NCBI GenBank assembly: GCA_020860565.1
Contig: JAJBUA010000015.1
Coordinates: forward strand, 1 to 57,385
DNA: 57,385 bases
Direction: 5' to 3'
DNA from: Clostridiales bacterium
Lineage (GTDB): Bacteria > Bacillota > Clostridia > Lachnospirales > Lachnospiraceae
The position numbers were made by a program, and so were the translations under genes. Numbering within the stretch: the first letter of the stretch is position 1; every line of letters starts with the position of its first letter. Of this stretch, positions 51,734 to 57,385 are shown piece by piece. Under the pieces are notes generated by a model. It was given only the letters and a program-made list of their open reading frames with translations. It had not been told where the DNA came from and searched no databases.

Positions 51734-53062
51734 ATGGATATCTATTATAATATCGATCAGCTTGCAAAGTCCATTCATGATGAAACCACGGCTCTGCGTC
51801 AGGATTTTCACATGTATCCGGAGATCGGATGGTTTGAGATGCGTACGTCTGCTGTTATCGCCAGATATCTGACCGGATTGGGTTATGAGGTCCTGACCGG
51901 ACGTCAGGTGTGTGACGCTGCCAGCAGGATGGGCGCACCGGATGCGGATTCTCTGGCAGCACATTATGAAAGAATCTGCGATCAGAATACTCCGTTAGAA
52001 TATGTAACAGAAGATATGAAGGAGGGATTTACCGGCGTCATCGGTATCCTGCGATGCGGCGAAGGTCCGGTTGTGGCTCTTCGTTTTGACATAGATGCAC
52101 TTCCTATGACGGAGAATGCGAGATGCGACCATCGGCCATTCCGGGAGGGGTTTGCTTCGCGCAATCCGGGCTGGATGCATGCCTGCGGTCATGACAGTCA
52201 TATCGCGATGGGGCTGGGCACAGCCTGGGTTCTTATGCAGATCCGCGGTGAACTTCACGGTACCATCAAACTGATTTTTCAGCCGGCGGAAGAGGGCGCG
52301 AGGGGAGCGAAAAGCATCGCGGCGGCAGGACATCTGGATGATGTAGATTATTTTGCGGCTACTCACATTGCCCCGGATCATTCCATCGATGATGGAGATA
52401 TTACGCCGGGAACCTACGGCTCTCTGGCTACTACTAAACTGGATGTTGAGTTTCACGGACTCGCGGCCCATGCCGGAGGTTATCCGGAGAAGGGACTCGA
52501 CGCCCTGCAGGCAGCCGCCCATGCGGCAGTGGCTCTCGCCGGGATCCCGCGCCACAGCGGCGGAATGAGCCGGATCAATGTCGGGACCTTATATGCAGGA
52601 AGCGGTCGCAATGTAATACCGGATCATGCTGTGATGCAGCTGGAAGTTCGCGGAGAGACTACGGAGATTAATACATATATGACTGAACGTGCGCGGGACA
52701 TCTGTGAAAGCGCCGCACGGATGACCGGTTGTACCTGCGAGATTCGCACTGTCGGCGAAGCCCCTTCCCAGATCAGTGACCTTGCGTTTGTCGAGCGTAT
52801 CCGCGATATGATCGAACTGCATTTTCCGCAATATAAAGTCAGTACGACTTACAATTCGAAAAACTGGGGCAGTGAGGATATCGGTTTTCTTATGGAACGT
52901 GTCCAGGCACACGGCGGACAGGCTGTTTATATGCGTACCATGACGACCATGCCGTCCGCTCAGCATACAACTGCTTTTGACTTGGATGAAAAGGCATTGG
53001 ATAAGGGAATCAGTGTATTTGCCGGAATCGTATATGACGTAATGAAGAAGGGAACATGCTGA
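51734..53062 (+). CDS. M20 metallohydrolase, AbgA-like (aminobenzoyl-glutamate hydrolase type)
   Basis: 442-aa hydrolase. ATG 51734 follows AAGGAG. Collinear with AbgA as I recall it: LRQDFHMYPEIGWFEMRTSA, then GREV/GRQVCDAASRMGAPD, ALRFDIDALPMTE, WMHACGHDSHIAMGLG (His149 onward), LIFQPAEEGARGAKSI, and FHGLAAHAGGYPEKG. AbgA/AbgB cleave p-aminobenzoyl-glutamate, a folate breakdown product. It is followed immediately by a MATE exporter. The true substrate may be another N-acyl amino acid. Confidence 0.88.
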   Translation: MDIYYNIDQLAKSIHDETTALRQDFHMYPEIGWFEMRTSAVIARYLTGLGYEVLTGRQVCDAASRMGAPDADSLAAHYERICDQNTPLEYVTEDMKEGFTGVIGILRCGEGPVVALRFDIDALPMTENARCDHRPFREGFASRNPGWMHACGHDSHIAMGLGTAWVLMQIRGELHGTIKLIFQPAEEGARGAKSIAAAGHLDDVDYFAATHIAPDHSIDDGDITPGTYGSLATTKLDVEFHGLAAHAGGYPEKGLDALQAAAHAAVALAGIPRHSGGMSRINVGTLYAGSGRNVIPDHAVMQLEVRGETTEINTYMTERARDICESAARMTGCTCEIRTVGEAPSQISDLAFVERIRDMIELHFPQYKVSTTYNSKNWGSEDIGFLMERVQAHGGQAVYMRTMTTMPSAQHTTAFDLDEKALDKGISVFAGIVYDVMKKGTC

Positions 53063-53063
53063 T

Positions 53064-54410
53064 ATGAACAGGAAAAATTCTGATCTGACATCCGGTTCGC
53101 TGGCGAGTCAGATTCTGATATTTTCTCTTCCGTTAATGCTTTCTAACGCGCTGCAGGTAATGTTTAACATGGCTGACCTGGCCGTCCTGGGGCAGTATGT
53201 CGGTTCACATGCACTGGGCGCCGTCGGATCGACAACGATCCTCGTGAGTCTTTTTACCGGTCTTCTGATCGGCATGGGAACAGGAATCAATATCCTGGCG
53301 GCGGTAGCCATCGGAGCAAAACGCCGAAAGGATATCGTATGCACTGTGCATACGGCAGCCGTGGTCAGTCTGATCTACGGACTGGCGCTGTCGATTCTGG
53401 GTGTTTGTTTCACGCGACCGATCCTGGAATTGCTCCATACCAAGGAAGAATTGATTGATGACGCGGTTCGTTATCTGCATATTTACTGTCTTGGAATGCC
53501 GGGCACAGCACTGTATAATTTCGGTAATGCCGTATACAGCGCGGCCGGAAACACCCGCAGACCACTGTTCTTTTTAACTCTTGCAGGTGCTGTCAATGTG
53601 ATTTTAAATCTGTTCTTCGTTCTGGTTATGCATATGACTGTAGAAGGGGTGGCAGTAGCGAGCATTACATCTCAGTATATATCGGGAATTCTACTCGTAG
53701 TGACCTTGTTTTTTGCAAAAGAGGATTTTCAGCTTCAGTTATCTCATCTGCAGCATATGGACGGGCGTAAGGCGAAGCAGATCCTGGGGATCGGCCTGCC
53801 GGCCGGATGTCAGAATGCCATCTTCGCGCTGGCAAATCTGTTTATCCAGTATGGCGTAAACTCCTTTGACGCAACGCTTGTTTCCGGCAATTCTGCTGCC
53901 ACAAATGCGGATGCCCTGGTTTACGATACCATGGCGGCCTTTTATACTGCCTGTGCCAGCTTCATGGGGCAAAATCTTGGTGCGAAAAAGCGCGAACGAG
54001 TACGGAACAGCTATCTGATCTGCCTTGGTTATTCGTTTGGTCTGGGACTGGGAATCGGGCTTTTGCTGGAACTGTTCGGCAGACAGTTTCTTGGATTCTT
54101 TACCACGGATGCAGCTGTGGTTGATGCCGGTATGAAACGATTGACAATTATGGGATTTTCTTATTGTATATCCGCGTTTATGGACTGCACGATTTACGCA
54201 AATCGTGCATTGGGAAAAAGCGTGATTCCGATGATTATCGTAATCCTTGGCTCATGTGTGTTCCGTATTGCCTGGGTATACACGATATTTGCCTGGTATC
54301 AGACGATTCCATCGTTATATCTGCTTTATTCGGTGTCGTGGACATTGACAGCCGTGGCAGAGATTCTGTATTTCCGGCAGGTGTACAGGAAGAGAATGGC
54401 GCTGTTATAA
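53064..54410 (+). CDS. MATE family efflux transporter
   Basis: 448-aa membrane protein with 12 helices. It begins LTSGSLASQILIFSLPLMLSN, followed by MFNMADLAVLGQYVGSHALGAVG; the second half has ASFMGQNLGAKKRERVRNSYL. ATG 53064 follows the hydrolase stop by one base, so they are translated together. It may export a product of that hydrolase or be a general exporter. It is not a close copy of the MATE at 23907. Confidence 0.92.
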   Translation: MNRKNSDLTSGSLASQILIFSLPLMLSNALQVMFNMADLAVLGQYVGSHALGAVGSTTILVSLFTGLLIGMGTGINILAAVAIGAKRRKDIVCTVHTAAVVSLIYGLALSILGVCFTRPILELLHTKEELIDDAVRYLHIYCLGMPGTALYNFGNAVYSAAGNTRRPLFFLTLAGAVNVILNLFFVLVMHMTVEGVAVASITSQYISGILLVVTLFFAKEDFQLQLSHLQHMDGRKAKQILGIGLPAGCQNAIFALANLFIQYGVNSFDATLVSGNSAATNADALVYDTMAAFYTACASFMGQNLGAKKRERVRNSYLICLGYSFGLGLGIGLLLELFGRQFLGFFTTDAAVVDAGMKRLTIMGFSYCISAFMDCTIYANRALGKSVIPMIIVILGSCVFRIAWVYTIFAWYQTIPSLYLLYSVSWTLTAVAEILYFRQVYRKRMALL

Positions 54411-54418
54411 TTAGGAAA

Positions 54419-54450
54419 GCCGCCCTGCTTAAGGGGGCGGCATTCTTTCC
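54419..54450. terminator. terminator between convergent genes
   Basis: GCCGCCC (54419-54425) pairs with GGGCGGC (54435-54441), followed by ATTCTTT; on the minus strand the hairpin is followed by TTTCC. It serves the MATE gene and possibly the 68-aa gene. Confidence 0.6.
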
Positions 54451-54470
54451 CATACACGGTAATGGCAAAC

Positions 54471-54677
54471 TCAGAAAAGTCCTTTTAGCTTACTGGCTGC
54501 ACCGGCGAGTTTATCTCCGGCGAGCTTCGCCTTGATACCGGCGATCACCTCATCCGGAACCTCTACGCCGAGAATGCTTTCTACGGTCTTGACCGGATCT
54601 TTCTGAAATTGCTCCTGAAGATTTTTGTCTTTGCTGATTTTGGCAACAGCTGTCTCGATTTTTTCCTTGATATCCAT
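54471..54677 (-). CDS. 68-aa helical protein, leader-peptide-like
   Basis: Minus-strand gene. ATG at 54677 is 6 bases from AGGAGA. The product is all helix: DIKEKIETAVAKISKDKNLQ, then FQKDPVKTVESILGVEVPD, ending in a Gly/Ala/Lys-rich tail (LAGAASKLKGLF). The layout of helix, F-x-x-D-P-x-K, V-P-D and a Gly/Ala-rich end recalls Nif11-type RiPP leader peptides and a small Lachnospiraceae protein family, but no modifying enzyme is nearby. Function unknown. Confidence 0.72.
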   Translation of the reverse strand: MDIKEKIETAVAKISKDKNLQEQFQKDPVKTVESILGVEVPDEVIAGIKAKLAGDKLAGAASKLKGLF

Positions 54678-54722
54678 ATCTTTTCTCCTGTTTTTTATTG
54701 TTACCCCAATTGTGACGGTATC

Positions 54723-54751
54723 ATCATAACATGGCGGATTGCAGTTGGCAA
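54723..54751 (-). promoter_or_regulatory. promoter of the 68-aa gene
   Basis: On the minus strand TTGCCA (54751-54746) and TATGAT (54728-54723) are 17 bases apart. Confidence 0.6.
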
Positions 54752-54845
54752 GTATCCCTCCCGGAAAAATAAGGAAGCTTATCCTGTATTTCAGATACAA
54801 AATGTGATAAGATTGATTTCAGAAAATTAATAGAGGAGATTCCGA

Positions 54846-55685
54846 ATGAAAACAGACAGTAAAGATATTCTTTATCATTATACCGACTTTGCGGCCCTGG
54901 ATGGGATCCTGAGCAATTCGGAGCTTCGGCTGAACAATGTTCTGAATATGAATGATGCATCTGAAATGGTCCTGTTCATGAACAGTCTGCGCAAAACTGT
55001 CGCAGGAATGTTTCGGGATAGCGGGGACCAGGAACGGGCAGAGTGGACAGAAAAAATCTTTTCGGAAGAAAAAGAGCAGGAGTTTGTCTTTTCTGCGTAT
55101 GCTGCCTGCTTTTCCCGCTATCGGGACGATGCCGCCCAATGGGAACGTTATGCGAACCGGGGACATGGCGTCTGTATTGCGTTCCGGGAAGATCTGCTCC
55201 GGAAAATGGCCGTCGGACCGTTGTCACTGCAAACCGTCTTTTATCAGGACGAAGTAACCGGCCATGAACTGGTGGAAATCTTATATCAGCTGATCCGCAG
55301 GAATAAAAGTCCGCTGAATATGACGCAGGAGATCCGCGAAACTTTGAACCGTGCTTGGGCGGCCTCTGCCGCATTCAAACATCCTTCTTTTGCCAGTGAA
55401 AACGAAGTTCGCCTGGTGGTTTCTCCGTTTGAACATGGATATTTTGATGTACAGCCGCGATATCATATTACAAAAGAACGAATCAAAAAATTTTACCCTT
55501 TGAATATGCAGGAGCTTTGCCGGACTGCCGGTACAAAGCCGGAAGATGTGTTCGTGGAACTGATCATAGGACCGGAATCCACACAGTCGTTACCGATCCT
55601 TCAGGATTATTTAATGGATCTTGGCTATGCAACTATGGCAAAGCGAGTGACTTATTCCGCATGTCCTTTAAGACAGCGAATCTAA
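54846..55685 (+). CDS. DUF2971 family protein
   Basis: 279-aa soluble protein. Family hallmarks: ILYHYTDFAALDGILSNSELRLNNVLNMNDASE at the N-terminus (quoted region about 8-40, key residues HYT, LR and NMNDASE), CFSRYRDDAAQWERYANRGHGVCIAF at about 90-115, and a later FASENEVRLVV. The order HYT...L..ND...E resembles an ADP-ribosyltransferase-like pocket; this is a visual impression only. DUF2971 genes often occur alone in accessory regions. ATG 54846 follows GAGGAG. Confidence 0.85.
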   Translation: MKTDSKDILYHYTDFAALDGILSNSELRLNNVLNMNDASEMVLFMNSLRKTVAGMFRDSGDQERAEWTEKIFSEEKEQEFVFSAYAACFSRYRDDAAQWERYANRGHGVCIAFREDLLRKMAVGPLSLQTVFYQDEVTGHELVEILYQLIRRNKSPLNMTQEIRETLNRAWAASAAFKHPSFASENEVRLVVSPFEHGYFDVQPRYHITKERIKKFYPLNMQELCRTAGTKPEDVFVELIIGPESTQSLPILQDYLMDLGYATMAKRVTYSACPLRQRI

Positions 55686-55764
55686 AGGAAAGAAGAGTAA
55701 AATTTGGCATGTGTGACGAAACCTTTGGGATGCTCTGTTTCATTGATTCTAAGGAGAGGGAAGC

Positions 55765-56083
55765 ATGATACACAAAATAAAAAGACCTTTTTGTTTCGCT
55801 GCAATATTCCTGCTGTCATTTTCTGTTATGGCCTGTGCAACGCGGAGTGAGAGCAAAGAGACAGCAGCAGATTATAAAAAAAGTGAGAATTCAAGGACGA
55901 AAATATTCGAAGGAGAAAATTTTTCCGCAACCGTTGCAGAGACGCAAACGGCACAGGAGACAGAAAGGGCTGCAGAGACAACAGCCATACAGGAATCGGC
56001 CATCACCGGGAATTCAGCTTGCTGAAGGCGAAAACTGGGATACCGCTTACAACGGGACTTCCGGGAAGATTTATTTTGAGTAG
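55765..56083 (+). pseudogene. small lipoprotein gene with probable frameshift
   Basis: ATG 55765 follows AGGAG. An 86-aa frame has a lipoprotein signal (SVMAC, Cys24) and a Ser/Thr/Glu-rich linker, then ends at TGA 56023-56025 with the odd tail NSAC. In the next frame the sequence continues naturally as GIQLAEGENWDTAYNGTSGK and IYFE to TAG 56083. A one-base shift near 55990-56010 would join the two into a protein of about 105 aa. It follows DUF2971 by 79 bases. If the frameshift is real it is a pseudogene; if not, a truncated lipoprotein. Confidence 0.55.
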
Positions 56084-56126
56084 ATTATTTTCTGCCGGAA
56101 CATAGTATAGATTTTAATATCTCTTA

Positions 56127-56164
56127 GTCAATACCACCGATTTAGCTAGTGGTATTGACTGTTT
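56127..56164 (+). terminator. hairpin terminator after the lipoprotein gene
   Basis: GTCAATACCAC (56127-56137) pairs perfectly with GTGGTATTGAC (56149-56159), loop of 11 bases, followed by TGTTT. The T-run is weak. Confidence 0.55.
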
Positions 56165-56231
56165 GCACGTTCATGGCACGCAAACAGAAAAAGTGTATAA
56201 TAGAGGGGGATTGGAAGGAGGCGTGATCGGT

Positions 56232-56945
56232 ATGCGTAATCTTATCATTGGCGACGTTCACGCATGTTTTGATGAACTGGAGGGTCTGCTTAATCGGGTA
56301 AACCTGAACAAGAAGGAAGACCGGTTACTCTTTGTCGGCGATCTGATGGACCGTGGACCGAAGTCTTATGAAGTCCTTTCTCTGGTAAAATTCCTGAAGG
56401 AAAAGATGGGAGAACGTTGTATCCTTATCCGTGGGAACCATGAAGAGATGTGCCTGAACCATGTCAAGTCATGGAGCGACAAAATTCAATGGGAATACAA
56501 CGGATCCCAGGCAACGATCGATTCCTTTCATGCCCATGGGGACGATATCAAAAACCATCTGGACTGGATTACAGACAACACGGTTTATTATTATCAGAAT
56601 GAGAATTTTCAGTGCGTCCACGCGGGGCTTTACCGGAAAGAACCAGAAAAGAATGATATGAATACCATGATCTGGGATCGGTATCCCGTCCGGCATAATT
56701 GCTATAGCGGAAAGCTGACCATTGTCGGGCATACGCCATTTGACGTTCCGGTTTATCTGGACGGGAGTGGAGAAAAAATGGTGAGAGTGCTGGAAACCGA
56801 TCATCATTACAAGCTGCCTGAGAAGGGACTGATCTGTATCGATACAGGGTGCGTGTACGGCGGCGCCTTGACAGCGCTGGCGATCGAGGACGGCGGATGT
56901 TGCGTTTATTCGGTAAAAGCAGGAGAAGATAGAAAGGGAAGATAA
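56232..56945 (+). CDS. PP2A-like serine/threonine phosphoesterase
   Basis: 237-aa metallophosphatase. ATG 56232 is 10 bases from GGAAGGAGG. Metal-binding motifs: IIGDVHACFDELEGLL, VGDLMDRGPKS, LIRGNHEEMCLNH, the later His in CVHAGLY and TIVGHTPFD. The set GDxHG/GDxxDRG/GNHE defines the PPP family of bacterial PrpA/PrpE or diadenosine tetraphosphatase type. Here GDVHA replaces GDVHG. Monocistronic. Confidence 0.9.
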   Translation: MRNLIIGDVHACFDELEGLLNRVNLNKKEDRLLFVGDLMDRGPKSYEVLSLVKFLKEKMGERCILIRGNHEEMCLNHVKSWSDKIQWEYNGSQATIDSFHAHGDDIKNHLDWITDNTVYYYQNENFQCVHAGLYRKEPEKNDMNTMIWDRYPVRHNCYSGKLTIVGHTPFDVPVYLDGSGEKMVRVLETDHHYKLPEKGLICIDTGCVYGGALTALAIEDGGCCVYSVKAGEDRKGR

Positions 56946-57015
56946 TCACTGCTGTGAAATGTGAAAACAGATTAAAAGACTATTTAGCTTTTTTCGATGG
57001 GTGTTCAGAAAATAT

Positions 57016-57056
57016 AAAAAAATTAGCTGAAATCCCTTTAAGATCGAGGAATTTCA
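57016..57056 (-). terminator. terminator of tRNA-Trp
   Basis: On the minus strand, arms 57056-57048 and 57036-57028 pair over 9 bases (one G-U), followed after GCTAA by a seven-T run (57022-57016). Confidence 0.65.
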
Positions 57057-57093
57057 ACTATTTTCGGGTTGGGCTATTCGCTAAAATAGTCAG

Positions 57094-57164
57094 CAGGGGA
57101 AGAGGGGCTCGAACCCCCATCTACGGTTTTGGAGACCGCTGCTCTACCATTGAACTATTCCCCT
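57094..57164 (-). tRNA. tRNA-Trp (anticodon CCA)
   Basis: Minus strand. Acceptor stem AGGGGAA (57164-57158) pairs with TTCCCCT (57101-57095), and the discriminator is G (57094) as expected for Trp. The D-arm region is TAGTTCAATGGTAGAGCA; anticodon loop CTCCAAA with CCA at 57132-57130; T-arm GGGGGTTCGAGCCCC. CCA is not encoded. This is the cognate effector of the T-box at 10285. Confidence 0.96.
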
Positions 57165-57192
57165 TTTCAATCGAACCGTTTGGCACCTCAAT

Positions 57193-57221
57193 AGAATATC
57201 ACAACTGCAAATAGCTGTCAA
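57193..57221 (-). promoter_or_regulatory. promoter of tRNA-Trp
   Basis: On the minus strand TTGACA (57221-57216) and TATTCT (57198-57193) are 17 bases apart, about 29 bases before the tRNA, so the tRNA is its own transcription unit. Confidence 0.75.
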
Positions 57222-57385
57222 CCGTTTTTTTACCATATTTTTATACCATATTTTAATAATAAACATTGAGAATTCAAATTTTTATATGCGAAAAATCACT
57301 GCACGATCTGCAAATTCGGATACACCTTCTCCGGGTCTTCGACATTTGCTTAATTTCAAAATAGTCTCAAAGCCTTGATATAGGC
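57222..57385. other. A/T-rich edge region
   Basis: A/T-rich to about 57290. From 57296 to the edge the minus strand reads protein-like in one frame near its end (VEDPEKVYPNLQIVQ, stop at 57298-57296), but that frame is closed by a stop at about 57350, and another frame stays open to the edge. It could be a frameshifted gene end or chance. Confidence 0.3.

Noticed and set aside
57296-57385. Protein-like end (VEDPEKVYPNLQIVQ) on the minus strand at the edge
   Set aside because: Frame is closed by a stop about 50 bases upstream; without the flanking sequence a frameshifted gene cannot be told from chance.
1-57385. CRISPR array, prophage, insertion sequence or rRNA
   Set aside because: No spaced direct repeats, integrase, transposase, phage structural genes or rRNA sequence were seen.

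Overview
The window reads as a chromosomal segment of an anaerobic, spore-forming gut Clostridia bacterium, most likely Lachnospiraceae. The evidence is the forespore sigma operon (spoIIAA-spoIIAB-sigF), spoVAA/AB/AC, a sigK-type sigma factor, the Lachnospiraceae-typical families DUF4364, DUF5717 and DUF5716, T-box control of an amino-acid transporter, and LPXTG pili with class C sortase. Gene density is high, Shine-Dalgarno sites are strong, and GTG and TTG starts are common. No phage, IS or CRISPR is visible.

Layout. 1-8921: a sortase-assembled pilus operon (88-aa coiled-coil protein, signal peptidase I, 1263-aa tip adhesin, backbone pilin, class C sortase, minor pilin, second sortase). It is followed by a secreted protein with glucan/choline-binding-like repeats (9073-10203). 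10232-13581: a tryptophan-specifier T-box controlling a TrpXYZ-type ABC transporter. 13643-16408: a two-part DUF5058-type membrane transporter with an M20 amidohydrolase. 16573-16704 (minus): a 43-aa membrane miniprotein. 16974-23890: an L-rhamnose regulon (rhaB, rhaM, rhaD, fucO, an AraC regulator and an AraA/FucI-like isomerase in place of RhaA). The two rha promoters carry the same operator. 23907-26620: MATE exporter, SigK-type sigma factor with a hairpin over its start, and a DUF4364 protein. 26758-32421: a three-gene operon (DUF5717 solenoid protein, Hsp70-like DUF5716 protein, TPR protein). 32495-37889: valS, folC, a 48-aa gene, and a membrane TPR protein. 38310-41630: spoIIA operon and spoVAABC. 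41836-44993: a small conserved protein, bioY under a BirA-like operator, GNAT, phosphoesterase, and a VOC protein. 45125-54410: a substrate-handling island (amidohydrolase, spermidine/putrescine-type ABC transporter, PfkB kinase, AbgA-like M20 hydrolase, MATE exporter). 54471-57385: a 68-aa helical protein, DUF2971, a frameshifted lipoprotein, a PP2A-like phosphatase, and tRNA-Trp with its own promoter and terminator.

Two families of intergenic structured repeat stand out. One follows directly on the U-tract of intrinsic terminators (10561, 21174, and a fragment at 38210) and contains two hairpins whose stems differ by compensatory changes. The other is a long imperfect palindrome (37921, 50535, solo arm at 41061) with a conserved core and 23-bp outer arms that covary between copies. 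Together with the Hsp70-like three-gene operon and the unusual rhamnose isomerase, these are the best candidates for undescribed biology.

All calls come from reading the sequence and from recalled family signatures. No database or folding program was used.
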